From NCBI RefSeq assembly GCF_036227325.1, contig NZ_CP109467.1, positions 1,116,001 through 1,180,000 of the forward strand: a DNA stretch of 64,000 bases. The letters are read 5' to 3'. The notes under the pieces were generated by a model. It ran no database searches. It had not been told where the DNA came from and saw only the letters and a program-made list of their open reading frames with translations. The stretch comes from Streptomyces sp. NBC_01465 (GTDB lineage: Bacteria > Actinomycetota > Actinomycetes > Streptomycetales > Streptomycetaceae). This document shows positions 18,713 to 27,323 of this stretch, piece by piece. How positions within the stretch are numbered: position 1 is the stretch's first letter; every line of letters starts with the position of its first letter. Both the position numbers and the translations under genes were made by a program.

Positions 18713-18940
18713 GTGACCACCACCGACTGGCCCTACCTCGACGTACATCAGTCCCGTACGCACGAGCCCACGCCGTACGAGTTCAAGCTCGCCGCGACGC
18801 TCGAAGAGGTCTTCACCAAGGACGGCCACGAGCTGGCCGACGTCGTACGGGGACTCAACGCCCGCCAGGTCCATGCCCCCGACGGGGGGCCGTGGACCGA
18901 GGAGTCCTTCCGCGCCGAGATCCACCGACTGGGAGCGTGA
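18713..18940 (+). CDS. Small recombinase-like helix-turn-helix protein of Rieske operons
   Basis: A 75-residue protein starting at GTG 18713 after CCCGGAGG, ending one base before the Rieske gene. The core LADVVRGLNARQVHAPDGGPWTEESF has the pattern of the helix-turn-helix in serine recombinases (pick a new allele, combine with W-T-x-x-S/F). Similar small proteins accompany class IA Rieske oxygenases in other bacteria, from memory. No catalytic recombinase domain is present. DNA binding or oxygenase assembly are both open. Confidence 0.75.
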   Translation: MTTTDWPYLDVHQSRTHEPTPYEFKLAATLEEVFTKDGHELADVVRGLNARQVHAPDGGPWTEESFRAEIHRLGA

Positions 18941-18941
18941 C

Positions 18942-19967
18942 ATGACCACCACTCCGACCGCCGACCACATCTACGCGACCGGCCTGCGCAACCAGTGGCA
19001 CCCGGTCGTGCCGTCGCACTTCGTCGCACCGGGCGCCATGCGCAAGGTCACCGTCCTGGGCGAGCAGTGGCTGCTGTTCCGCCGCTCGGACTCCACCCTC
19101 AGCATGCTCGCGGATCGCTGCCCGCATCGCGGAGCACCGCTCTCGCTGGGCAAGCACCTCGGGGACCGGGTGGCCTGCTGGTACCACGGCGTGGAGGTCG
19201 AGACGGACGGCACCGTCTCGTCCGTGCCCGGACTGCCCGGCTGCAACCTGGAGGGCAAGAAGCTGGTGCGGAGCCTGCCCGTCCGCGAGGTGGCGGGGGC
19301 GGTCCTCGCGTACTTCGGTGACGAACAGCACCCGGAGCCGGCCGAACTGACCCTTCCCGAGCCGCTCACCGACCCCGGCATCGACGCGATCCTCTGCTAC
19401 GCCGAGTGGGAGGGCGGCTGGCGCTACGCGGTGGAGAACCTGCTCGACCCGATGCACGGATCGTTCCTGCACCATGAGTCGCACACCATGTTCGACGGCG
19501 ACACCACCGCCAAGTTCCGTATCCGCGAGACGGACCGCGGCTACTTCTTCGAGAAGACCGACCAGCGGGGCGTCAACTTCGACTGGGTGGAGCTGTGCAG
19601 GACGGGCGTCGACTGGGTCGACCTGTCCATCCCGTATCCGGCGTCGGCGGGCCCGGGCGGCCCCTTCGGGATCGTCGGCATGGTCTGCCCGGTGGACGAG
19701 AACCGCACCGGGGTCTTCTTCTGGCGCTACCGCGATGTCCAGGGCTGGGAGCGCGACAGCTGGCGCTTCCTCTACAAGACCCTCATCGAGAAGCGCCACT
19801 GGGAGGTCCTCGAACAGGACCGGGTGATGCTGGAGGCCATGCCCGCGGACGCGGACCAGCACGAGAACCTCTACCAGCACGACCTCGGAGTGGTCAGGCT
19901 GCGCCGCCTCTACCGCGCGGAGGCCGAGGCGCAGGCGCAGGGTCAGGCGGTCAGTCGGAATCTGTGA
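18942..19967 (+). CDS. Rieske non-heme iron oxygenase, alpha subunit
   Basis: A 341-residue oxygenase. The Rieske cluster ligands are C60-x-H62 and C79-x2-H82. The mononuclear iron segment is N166-L-L-D169-P-M-H172-x4-H177, with a later Asp in EQDRVMLEA. Together with the PDR-type reductase this forms a two-component class IA system. It likely hydroxylates or demethylates an aromatic acid as the first pathway step. It is the last gene of the operon; its 3' end overlaps the convergent MarR gene by 17 bases. Substrate unknown. Confidence 0.93.
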   Translation: MTTTPTADHIYATGLRNQWHPVVPSHFVAPGAMRKVTVLGEQWLLFRRSDSTLSMLADRCPHRGAPLSLGKHLGDRVACWYHGVEVETDGTVSSVPGLPGCNLEGKKLVRSLPVREVAGAVLAYFGDEQHPEPAELTLPEPLTDPGIDAILCYAEWEGGWRYAVENLLDPMHGSFLHHESHTMFDGDTTAKFRIRETDRGYFFEKTDQRGVNFDWVELCRTGVDWVDLSIPYPASAGPGGPFGIVGMVCPVDENRTGVFFWRYRDVQGWERDSWRFLYKTLIEKRHWEVLEQDRVMLEAMPADADQHENLYQHDLGVVRLRRLYRAEAEAQAQGQAVSRNL

Positions 19968-20469
19968 TGGACAGTTCCAGCTTGGACAGCAGTCGCCCGA
20001 GCTGACGGCATTCGGCCGGGGTGAGCCCGCCGAGCATCCGGCGTTCGTTGTCGAGGTGCTCGGCGAACACCTCGTCCACTTTCGCGAGCCCGGCGTCCGT
20101 GAGCCGCGAGTACACCACCCGCCTGTCCTCCGCGTCCCGTTCACGGACGATCAGGCCGTCCTTCTCCAGCCGGTCGATGCGCAGGGTCACCCCGGCGGAG
20201 GAGACGAGACCCGAGTCGGCGAGCTGCCCGGCGGTGAGCCGGTACGGGGCTCCCGCCCTGCGCAGGGCGGTGAGCACGTCGAAACCGGCCACCGAAAGCC
20301 CGTGCGCGTCGACCGCATTGGTGAGCCGGGTGCTGTACCTGAGGAAGGTGCGGTGCAGCCGGGCGAGGACCTCCAGGGGCGCGGTGTCCAGTTCGGGACG
20401 TTCCCTCGCCCAGTCCTCGATGATCGACGCGACGGCGTCCTGCCGCCCGGCCGTCCTCTTCCCCGTCAT
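19951..20469 (-). CDS. MarR-family transcriptional regulator
   Basis: A 172-residue MarR protein starting MTGKRTAGRQDAV at the ATG ending at 20469. GGGAGG lies about ten bases upstream; a GTG 30 bases further upstream is less well placed. The winged helix core is LTAGQLADSGLVSSAGVTLRIDRLEKDGLIVRERDAEDRR, given here only by position (about 80-120), with the wing D-x-R-D motif intact. It converges on the Rieske operon. Its own promoter has a motif matching those between the MFS and aldehyde dehydrogenase genes, so it probably controls the aromatic operon and itself. Confidence 0.9.
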   Translation of the reverse strand: MTGKRTAGRQDAVASIIEDWARERPELDTAPLEVLARLHRTFLRYSTRLTNAVDAHGLSVAGFDVLTALRRAGAPYRLTAGQLADSGLVSSAGVTLRIDRLEKDGLIVRERDAEDRRVVYSRLTDAGLAKVDEVFAEHLDNERRMLGGLTPAECRQLGRLLSKLELSITDSD

Positions 20470-20517
20470 ACCCTGCAGCCTCCCTGTCGCAGCTCCCACG
20501 GTGCGTACGGTGAAATC

Positions 20518-20534
20518 TTAGCCCTGAAATAAAG
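20518..20534 (-). promoter_or_regulatory. Operator-like site upstream of the MarR gene
   Basis: TTAGCCCT (20518-20525), GAAAT and then AAAGGG. The combined pattern AGCCCTnGAAATnnAAGGG aligns, with small spacing differences, to the opposite strand of 9918-9940. It lies about 50 bases upstream of the MarR start. Autoregulation is inferred. Confidence 0.45.
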
Positions 20535-20575
20535 GGACCCCCGTGCGCGAGGGGCCGTTCAGGAGCCATAATCAC

Positions 20576-20594
20576 CAGATACATCGGATGTCTG
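20576..20594 (+). promoter_or_regulatory. Operator-like palindrome before the FadR/GntR gene
   Basis: CAGATACATCGGATGTCTG is a near-palindrome (ACATC-G-GATGT core). The 12-mer ATACATCGGATG occurs again, inverted, upstream of the fuconate dehydratase gene (27107-27118). Confidence 0.65.
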
Positions 20595-20612
20595 ATGAGG
20601 CGAGGTTCCCCC

Positions 20613-21284
20613 ATGGCTGTGACCGACGAGGCCATCGAGAAGATCAAGGAAATGATCGTCTCCGGCGCACTGCGGCCGGGCGACCGGCTCCCCAAGGAGA
20701 GCGAACTCGCCGCTGAGCTGGGGCTTTCCCGCAATTCCCTGCGCGAGGCGGTACGCGCGCTCTCGCTGATCCGCATCCTCGACGTGCGCCAGGGCGACGG
20801 TACGTACGTCACCAGCCTCGACCCGCAGCTGCTGCTCGAGGCGATGAGCTTCGTCGTGGACTTCCACCGGGACGACACGGTCCTGGAGTTCCTTGCCGTA
20901 CGCAGGATCCTGGAGCCCGCCGCCACCGCGATGGCGGCCACCAAGATCGGCGAGGCCGAGCTGGACCGGCTGACCGCGCAACTGGACGCGCTGGGCCCGG
21001 AGCCCTCGGTGGAGGAACTGGTCGCCAGCGACCTGGAGTTCCACCGGGGCATCGTGCAGGGCTCCGGCAACTCGGTGCTCTGCTCGCTGCTGGACGGGCT
21101 CTCGGGGCCGACGACCCGGGCGCGGGTGTGGCGCGGGCTGACCCAGGAGGACGCGGTCAGCCGCACGCTGCTCGAGCACCGGGCGATCCTGACCGCGCTG
21201 AAGGACCGGGACGCCGAAGCGGCCCGGTCCTGGGCGACGGTGCACATCGCCAGCGTCGAGCAGTGGCTGCGCTCGACGCTCTGA
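20613..21284 (+). CDS. FadR/GntR-family regulator of the sugar-acid operon
   Basis: A 223-residue FCD-type GntR regulator. The N-terminal winged helix includes GALRPGDRLPKESELAAELG and LSRNSLREAVRALS. The C-terminal FCD ligand domain spans about 85-220 with VRRILEPAATAMAA and DLEFHRGI. ATG 20613 was chosen over 20595 because the GntR fold begins directly after it. It converges with the ABC permease (six bases between stops). A shared palindrome makes the operon at 21291-27047 its likely target. Confidence 0.9.
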   Translation: MAVTDEAIEKIKEMIVSGALRPGDRLPKESELAAELGLSRNSLREAVRALSLIRILDVRQGDGTYVTSLDPQLLLEAMSFVVDFHRDDTVLEFLAVRRILEPAATAMAATKIGEAELDRLTAQLDALGPEPSVEELVASDLEFHRGIVQGSGNSVLCSLLDGLSGPTTRARVWRGLTQEDAVSRTLLEHRAILTALKDRDAEAARSWATVHIASVEQWLRSTL

Positions 21285-21290
21285 GACGCG

Positions 21291-22325
21291 TCAGTCCTGC
21301 TTCTCGCCGCTGGCGTAGCGGGAGACGATCAGGGCGACGATGATGATGGCGCCGTTGAGGAACTGGTTCCACAGGGCGGGGACTCCGCCCAGCGTCATCA
21401 CGTTGAGGACCAGCTGAAGGGTGAGGACGCCGGTGAGCGCGCCGAACAGCGTGCCACGGCCTCCCTTGAGGCTGATTCCGCCGATGACGGCGGCGGCGAA
21501 CACCTGGAAGATCCAGCCGTTGCCCTGGTTGGCGGCGATGGACCCGTAGTGCCCGGTGTAGAGGATGCCCGCGAAGGCGGCGAGCAGCCCGCCGATGGCG
21601 AGGACGATCCAGGTGATCCGGTCCACCCTGATGCCGGCCGCGCGGGCCGCCTCGGGGTTGCCGCCGATCGCGTACAGCGAGCGCCCGTACCGGGTCCATG
21701 CCAGTGCGGCGCCGCCGACGGCGAAGAGCGCGAGGCAGATCCAGACGGCGGCCGGTGCGCCGAGCCACGAGGTCATTCCGAGGTAGCTGAAGGAATCCGG
21801 GACGTCGATGATCGACTTGCCCTCGGTGATGCCGACCTGGAGTCCGCGCAGCATGGTGAGCATGCCGAGCGTGGCGATGAACCCGTTGACGTTCAGCTTC
21901 AGCATCAGGAAGCCGTTGATCGCGCCGATGGCCAGCCCGGCGAGCAGGCAGAGCGGGATCGCCGTCCAGCTCGGAAGCAGGCCGAGTCCGGTGAAGCGGC
22001 CGCCCTCCGTGGGCATCACCAGCCACATCGCGATGACCGGTGCGATGCCGATGGTCGACTCCAGTGACAGGTCCATGCGACCGCAGATCAGGATCAGCGC
22101 CTGGCCGAGCACCAGCAGGCTCAGCTCGGAGCACTGCTGGATCACGCTGATCAGATTGTCCGAGGTCAGGAAGACCGGCGAGACGATGAAGCCGATCACC
22201 ATCAGCACCAGGATCACCGGCACGAGCGAGAAGTCGCTCCAGCGGATCAGTTTCAGCCTGCCGCGCAGCGGACTGGCCTCCGCCTTGGTCTCGTTGGCCG
22301 CGAGCGGCCCGATCGTGTCGGTCAT
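21291..22325 (-). CDS. Sugar ABC transporter permease (RbsC-like)
   Basis: A 344-residue inner-membrane permease of the ribose/fucose-type importer class, with about 8-10 hydrophobic spans. It has the conserved GRMDLSLESTIGIAPVIA and YAIGGNPEAARAAGI segments. The ATG at 22325 overlaps the stop of the ATPase gene (ATGA). Last gene of the minus-strand operon that starts with fuconate dehydratase. Substrate likely a deoxysugar such as L-fucose, by context. Confidence 0.92.
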   Translation of the reverse strand: MTDTIGPLAANETKAEASPLRGRLKLIRWSDFSLVPVILVLMVIGFIVSPVFLTSDNLISVIQQCSELSLLVLGQALILICGRMDLSLESTIGIAPVIAMWLVMPTEGGRFTGLGLLPSWTAIPLCLLAGLAIGAINGFLMLKLNVNGFIATLGMLTMLRGLQVGITEGKSIIDVPDSFSYLGMTSWLGAPAAVWICLALFAVGGAALAWTRYGRSLYAIGGNPEAARAAGIRVDRITWIVLAIGGLLAAFAGILYTGHYGSIAANQGNGWIFQVFAAAVIGGISLKGGRGTLFGALTGVLTLQLVLNVMTLGGVPALWNQFLNGAIIIVALIVSRYASGEKQD

Positions 22326-23845
22326 GTCCGTTCCCCTACGCCTTCCATGGCGGCGACCAGTTCCCCGTCCGTCCACCCGCTGTCGTATTCCGCGACCACT
22401 CGCCCGTGGAAGAGGGCGATCACGCGGTCGCACACCCGCAGATCATCGAGTTCGTCCGAGATGATCACTGCGGCGCTGCCGTCGTCGGCGACCTTGCGGA
22501 CCACCCCGAGCAGTGAGTCCTTGGACTTCACGTCCACGCCCGCCGTCGGCCGTACCGCCACCAGTGCGCTCGGCTTGCGGGCCAGGGCGCGGGCCACCAC
22601 GACCTTCTGCTGGTTTCCCCCGGAGAGACCGGACACCTTCTGCTCGGGCCCCGTCGTCTTGATGTCGAGCGAGGAGATCATGGTCTGCGCGAACTCCCTT
22701 GTACGGGAGGGCAGTACGGTCCCCCACGGCCCGAGCTGGTCGGCCACCGTGAGTGTGGCGTTCTCCGCGACGCTGCGTTCCAGGACGAGGCCCTGGCGGT
22801 GCCGGTCCTCGGGGATGTAGCCGATCCCGGCGTCCAGCGAGTGCGGGACGCTGCCCGTTTTCACCGTGACGCCGCGTACGGCCACCCGCCCCGCCGTGGC
22901 CTTGCGCATCCCGACCAGGGTCTCGCCCAGCGCGGTGTTGCCGCTGGCCGCGGCCCCCGCGATGCCGAGGACCTCGCCGGGGCGCACCTCGATGTCCAGG
23001 GGCTCGAACTCCCCCTCCAGGGCGAGTGCTTCGGTACGCAGGACGGGCTCGGCCGCCTCCACCGCACTCCGCGAGGCCGCATGCCAGGCCGTGGCGCCCG
23101 CCGCCTTCTCGCCGGTCATCGCCGCCACGAGGTCCGCCTTGTTCAGCTCCGCGACGGGCGCGGTCAGGACATGGCGGGCGTCGCGGTAGACGGTGACCGC
23201 GGTGCACAGTTCGTACACCTCCTGCAGATGGTGGGAGATGAAGAGGAACGCCACTCCCTGGCTCTGCAGATCGTGCAGTTTGGCGAAGAGGCTCTGGATG
23301 CCGCGGGCGTCGAGCTGGGCGGTCGGCTCGTCGAGGACGATCAGCTTCGCGCCGAAGGAGAGGGCGCGGGCGATCTCGACGAACTGGACCTGCTCGACGG
23401 AGAGGTCCTTGGCCCGTGCGTTGGGGTCGACGTCGACTCCGTACTCGGCGAGCAGGTCGGCAGCGCGGCGGCGGAGCGACTTCCAGTTGATCAGGCGGCC
23501 GCCGGAATCGAAGCGGTTGAGGAAGAGGTTCTCCGCAACAGTGAGGTCGGGGACGACCATCGACTTCTGGTAGACGCAGGCGATCTTGGACTGCCAGGCC
23601 GCCGTGTCCCCGAAGGCGGGCGCGGGCTCCCCGCCGAAGGTGACCCGGCCCGCGTCCGCCTTGTGGAGTCCGGTGAGGACGCCGACGAGCGTGGACTTGC
23701 CCGCGCCGTTGCGCCCGACGAGTGCGTGCGACTCGCCGGGCTGCACCGTGAGGTGGACGTCGTCGAGCGCGACGGTGGGCCCGAAGCGCTTGACGATGCC
23801 CTGTGCATGAACCGCCGCGTGAACGGCTGGTACGGCTTGTGCCAT
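22322..23845 (-). CDS. Sugar ABC transporter ATP-binding protein, tandem nucleotide-binding domains
   Basis: A 507-residue protein with two ABC domains. The first has Walker A GRNGAGKST, signature SVEQVQ and Walker B LIVLDEPTA. The second has the relaxed P-loop GAAASGNTAL usual for the second half of this family and a good LSGGNQQKV signature. Its Walker B reads LVAVRPTAGVDV, so the Asp-Glu pair is replaced by Val-Arg. ATP hydrolysis is therefore likely confined to one site. It starts two bases after the binding-protein stop. Confidence 0.93.
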   Translation of the reverse strand: MAQAVPAVHAAVHAQGIVKRFGPTVALDDVHLTVQPGESHALVGRNGAGKSTLVGVLTGLHKADAGRVTFGGEPAPAFGDTAAWQSKIACVYQKSMVVPDLTVAENLFLNRFDSGGRLINWKSLRRRAADLLAEYGVDVDPNARAKDLSVEQVQFVEIARALSFGAKLIVLDEPTAQLDARGIQSLFAKLHDLQSQGVAFLFISHHLQEVYELCTAVTVYRDARHVLTAPVAELNKADLVAAMTGEKAAGATAWHAASRSAVEAAEPVLRTEALALEGEFEPLDIEVRPGEVLGIAGAAASGNTALGETLVGMRKATAGRVAVRGVTVKTGSVPHSLDAGIGYIPEDRHRQGLVLERSVAENATLTVADQLGPWGTVLPSRTREFAQTMISSLDIKTTGPEQKVSGLSGGNQQKVVVARALARKPSALVAVRPTAGVDVKSKDSLLGVVRKVADDGSAAVIISDELDDLRVCDRVIALFHGRVVAEYDSGWTDGELVAAMEGVGERT

Positions 23846-23847
23846 GG

Positions 23848-24882
23848 CTAGTTCTTCCCCAGCTGGTTCGCCCACAGCTTCGGGTCGTCCACGTTCGCCT
23901 TGGTCACGAGCGGCGCGGGGAGCTGGTCCTCGAGGCCGTTCGGGAGCTTGATGATCGTGGAGTCGTGGTCGGTCTTGCCGGGCTGGAACGTCCTCCCGTC
24001 CAGGGCCGCCTTGGCGTAGTACAGCGCGTACTTGGCGTAGAGGTCGGCGGGCTGGGAGATCGTGGCGTCGATCTTCCCGGACTTGATGGCGTCGAACTCC
24101 TCCGGGATCCCGTCGTTGGAGATGATCGTGATGTGGCCCTTGGTGCCGGCCGGCTTCAGCAGCCCCTTCTGCTGCAGGAGCGCGAGCGTGGGCTGCAGGA
24201 AGACGCCGCCCGCCTGCATGTAGATGCCGTTGAGGTCGGGGTTGGCGGCGAGCGTCGACTGGAGCTTGGCGGAGGCGACGTCGCCCTTCCAGTCGGTGGC
24301 CAGCTCGAAGACCTTGATCCCCGGGTAGTTGGCGGTCATGCAGGACTTGAAGGCCTCGGAGCGGTCGCGGCCGTTGATGGAGGAGAGGTCGCCCTGGAAC
24401 TCGGCGACCTTGCCCTTGCCCTTCAGCTGCTCGCCGAGGAACTTGCAGGCGTTGGTCCCGTACGCCTTGTTGTCGGCGCGCACCACCATGTAGACGTTGC
24501 CCTTGTCGGGGCGGGTGTCGACGCTGACGACCGGGACCTTCTTCTTGTTGAGGTTCTCCAGGGTCGAGGCGATCGCCCCGGTGTCCTGGGGAGCCATCAC
24601 GACGGCCTTGGCGCCCTGGTCGCTGAACGTCTGGACGTTGGCGACCAGCCTGCCTATGTCGTTCTGCGAGTTGGTCAGCGGCAGCGCCTTGACGTCGCCC
24701 GCCTTGACGCCCTTCTCGATGTACTGCTGGTAGGAGTTCCAGAAGTCGCTGTCGCTGCGCGGAAGGTCGATGCCGACCTTCTTGTCCGACGCTCCGCTGC
24801 CGGAGTCACGGTTGCAGCCGGCGAGGGCTGTCACGGCCAGCAGTACGACGCAGGCCGCGGCGGCTGAGTTACGCACTCTCAT
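23848..24882 (-). CDS. Sugar ABC transporter substrate-binding lipoprotein
   Basis: A 344-residue periplasmic-binding-protein-like lipoprotein of the ribose-type family. The signal peptide MRVRNSAAAACVVLLAVTAL ends in lipobox LAGC. The mature protein has KKVGIDLPRSDSDFWNSYQQ and DQGAKAVVMAPQDTGAIAS. It captures the sugar outside the cell for the adjacent permease and ATPase. Confidence 0.93.
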   Translation of the reverse strand: MRVRNSAAAACVVLLAVTALAGCNRDSGSGASDKKVGIDLPRSDSDFWNSYQQYIEKGVKAGDVKALPLTNSQNDIGRLVANVQTFSDQGAKAVVMAPQDTGAIASTLENLNKKKVPVVSVDTRPDKGNVYMVVRADNKAYGTNACKFLGEQLKGKGKVAEFQGDLSSINGRDRSEAFKSCMTANYPGIKVFELATDWKGDVASAKLQSTLAANPDLNGIYMQAGGVFLQPTLALLQQKGLLKPAGTKGHITIISNDGIPEEFDAIKSGKIDATISQPADLYAKYALYYAKAALDGRTFQPGKTDHDSTIIKLPNGLEDQLPAPLVTKANVDDPKLWANQLGKN

Positions 24883-24939
24883 GGGGTCCCGTCCTTGGTG
24901 AGTGTGATGGCGCTGAGGGTGAGCTGTTGAGCTGCTGGG

Positions 24940-25716
24940 TTACTCGGCGGGGCGCAGGCGAAGTCCCTGCATCCCGCCGTCGACTGCGAGTGCGGTGCCG
25001 GTCACGGCTGCTGCCGCGGGGCTGGCGAGATAGAGCACGGCTGCGGCGACCTCGTCGGCGGAGACGAGGCGCCCCGACGGCTGGCGGGCGTTGAGCGCGG
25101 CTCGCTCGGCCGCCGGGTCGTCGGCCTGGTCCAGGAGGCGGCCGACCCAGGGGGTGTCGGCGGTGCCGGGGTTGACGCAGTTGACGCGGATTCCCTCGCG
25201 GACGTGGTCGGCCGCCATGGCGAGGGTCAGCGAGAGGACCGCGCCCTTGCTGGCGCTGTAGAGCGCGCGCTGCGGGAGGCCCGCGGTCGCCGCGATGGAG
25301 CAGGTCTGGGTGATGGAGACGCAGCCGGGGCGGTCGGCTGCCACGGCCCTCAGGTGGGGCAGCGCGTGCCGGGCGGTGCGGACCATGCCGAGGACGTTGA
25401 TGTCGAGGACGCGCGTCCACTCGTCGTCGGTGTTGTCGGCGACGGTGCCGATGGCCCCGATCCCCGCGTTGGAGACGACGGTGTGCAGCGCGCCGAACTC
25501 GGCGGCGGCGGCGTCGACCGCTTCCCGTACGGCGGTGTCGTCGGTGACGTCGGCGGTCAGCGCGAGGGTGCCGTCCGGCGCTCCCTTGGTCTCCCGGTCG
25601 AGTACGGCGACGCGCGCGCCCCGGGCCAGCAGCTGGGTCGCGATGGCCGCTCCGATACCGGATGCGCCTCCGGTGACCAGGGCCGCGAGTCCTTCGAAGT
25701 CGCGTGCTGCACTCAT
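24940..25716 (-). CDS. SDR dehydrogenase, probable 2-keto-3-deoxy-L-fuconate (or L-fucose) dehydrogenase
   Basis: A 258-residue SDR with [11 protein letters not shown], catalytic Ser in [11 protein letters not shown] and Tyr/Lys in YSASKGAV. The ATG at 25716 overlaps the fuconate dehydratase stop. In the phosphorylation-free L-fucose route the product of fuconate dehydratase, 2-keto-3-deoxy-L-fuconate, is oxidised by an SDR. L-fucose dehydrogenase is the other SDR step. Coupling to fuconate dehydratase favours these two roles; sequence alone does not choose. Confidence 0.85.
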   Translation of the reverse strand: MSAARDFEGLAALVTGGASGIGAAIATQLLARGARVAVLDRETKGAPDGTLALTADVTDDTAVREAVDAAAAEFGALHTVVSNAGIGAIGTVADNTDDEWTRVLDINVLGMVRTARHALPHLRAVAADRPGCVSITQTCSIAATAGLPQRALYSASKGAVLSLTLAMAADHVREGIRVNCVNPGTADTPWVGRLLDQADDPAAERAALNARQPSGRLVSADEVAAAVLYLASPAAAAVTGTALAVDGGMQGLRLRPAE

Positions 25717-27047
25717 GAGTTGACCTCCAGGGTGGTGCGCCGGGCCTGCCATACGGACCCGTCGGGATAGCGGTGTGCGGTGATCGATTCAGGATGCATC
25801 CGGGCGGAGAAGCCCGGCGAGAGGGGGGTGCGGTAGCGGCCGCCCTCGATGACGACGGGGTCGACGAAGTGCTCGTGGAGGTGGTCGACGTACTCGATGA
25901 CGCGGTCCTCGTCGGTGCCGGAGACCGCGACGTAGTCGAACATCGAGAGGTGCTGGACCAGTTCGCACAGGCCGACGCCGCCCGCGTGCGGGCAGACCGG
26001 GACGCCGTACTTGGCGGCGAGCAGCAGGATCGCGACGTTCTCGTTGACGCCGGCGACACGGGCGGCGTCGATCTGGACGAAGTCGACGGCCCCTGCCTGG
26101 AGCAGCTGCTTGAACACGACGCGGTTGGCGACGTGTTCGCCGGTGGCGACCTTGACGGGCTGTCCCGCGCGGACGGCCGCGTGGCCGAGGATGTCGTCGG
26201 GGCTGGTCGGCTCCTCGATCCAGTGCGGGTCGAACGGGGCGAGCGCCTCCATCCAGCGGACCGCGTCCGGCACGTCCCAGCGCTGGTTGGCGTCGACGGC
26301 GATACGGATATCGGGGCCGACGGCGGCGCGGGCGAGCTTCATCCGCCGTACGTCGTCGGGGAGATCGGCGCCGACCTTCAGTTTGATCTGCGCGAAGCCC
26401 TCGGCGACGGCCTCCTTGGAGAGGCGGACCAGCTTCTCGTCGTCGTAGCCGAGCCAGCCGGGCGACGTGGTGTACGCCGGGTAGCCGTTGGCCCGCAGCC
26501 GCTCGGCGCGCCCGGCGCGGCCGGGTTCGGCGGCGCGGAGGAGGGCGAGGGCCTCGTCGGGGGTGAGGACGTCGGTGAGGTAGCGGAAGTCGACGAGCGA
26601 GACGATCTCTTCGGGCGTCATGTCGGCGAGGAACTGCCAGACGGGCTTCCCGGCCGCCTTGGCGGCCAGGTCCCAGGCGGCGTTGACGAGGGCGCCCGCC
26701 GCCATGTGCATCACGCCCTTCTCGGGGCCGAGCCAGCGCAGTTGGGAGTCGTGCGTGAGGTCGAAGTAGAGCGAGGCGAGCTGGGCTGCCGTGCGCGGCA
26801 CGGGTCTGCCCACGACGTACGGGCGGAGCGCCTCGATGGCGGCGGCGGTGACGTCGTTGCCCCGGCCGATGGTGAAGCAGAAGCCGTGGCCCTCGATGCC
26901 GTCGCCCGCGTCGGTGCGGAGCACTACGTACGCGGCGGAGTAGTCGGGGTCGGGATTCATCGCGTCCGAGCCGTCCAGATGATCCGAGGTGGGAAAACGG
27001 ATGTCGAACACCTCGATGTCCGTGCACGACGTGACGGTCGGACTCAT
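25713..27047 (-). CDS. L-fuconate dehydratase (enolase superfamily)
   Basis: A 444-residue mandelate-racemase-group enolase. It dehydrates L-fuconate to 2-keto-3-deoxy-L-fuconate. The K222-L-K224 pair in QIKLKVG and His354 in CPHAGGVGL are the expected acid/base residues. Magnesium ligands lie in [15 protein letters not shown] and VATGEHV. The segment [14 protein letters not shown] near residue 190 is characteristic of fuconate dehydratases. ATG 27047 has a G-rich ribosome site; an ATG at 27059 lacks one. First gene of the importer operon, with the GntR-type palindrome upstream. Confidence 0.9.
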   Translation of the reverse strand: MSPTVTSCTDIEVFDIRFPTSDHLDGSDAMNPDPDYSAAYVVLRTDAGDGIEGHGFCFTIGRGNDVTAAAIEALRPYVVGRPVPRTAAQLASLYFDLTHDSQLRWLGPEKGVMHMAAGALVNAAWDLAAKAAGKPVWQFLADMTPEEIVSLVDFRYLTDVLTPDEALALLRAAEPGRAGRAERLRANGYPAYTTSPGWLGYDDEKLVRLSKEAVAEGFAQIKLKVGADLPDDVRRMKLARAAVGPDIRIAVDANQRWDVPDAVRWMEALAPFDPHWIEEPTSPDDILGHAAVRAGQPVKVATGEHVANRVVFKQLLQAGAVDFVQIDAARVAGVNENVAILLLAAKYGVPVCPHAGGVGLCELVQHLSMFDYVAVSGTDEDRVIEYVDHLHEHFVDPVVIEGGRYRTPLSPGFSARMHPESITAHRYPDGSVWQARRTTLEVNS

Positions 27048-27087
27048 GCATGCCCCCATGGCAGATGGTGCGGAGAAGTGCGGCAGA

Positions 27088-27118
27088 ACATCGGACCTTT
27101 AGCGGTCATCCGATGTAT
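27088..27118 (-). promoter_or_regulatory. Operator-like site before fuconate dehydratase
   Basis: CATCCGATGTAT (27107-27118) is the exact reverse complement of ATACATCGGATG at the FadR/GntR promoter. A half-site, ACATCGGA, lies at 27088-27095 in inverted orientation. Likely the place where the regulator controls the operon. Confidence 0.6.
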
Positions 27119-27323
27119 AGCGCCGGGCATGCCGCAGCGTCCAGGGGGGAGACGAAAATATCCGGGTACAGCTCGGATGAATCGGTTCCATATGGGCAGG
27201 TTGCCTGCACTGCTGCCCATACCTGGGGATGTTCAGTCCCCCGCGCAAGGGCTGCGGCGGGGCACCGGGAAAGCCGTAAGGTTGGTGCGTACGCACAAGA
27301 ACTTCGGAAGAAGGAGGCACTGG

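Noticed and set aside
18713..18940. Mobile-element recombinase fragment
   Set aside because: Only the helix-turn-helix pattern is present, the gene is precisely placed in the operon and has its own ribosome site. It is more likely a dedicated small protein than a remnant.
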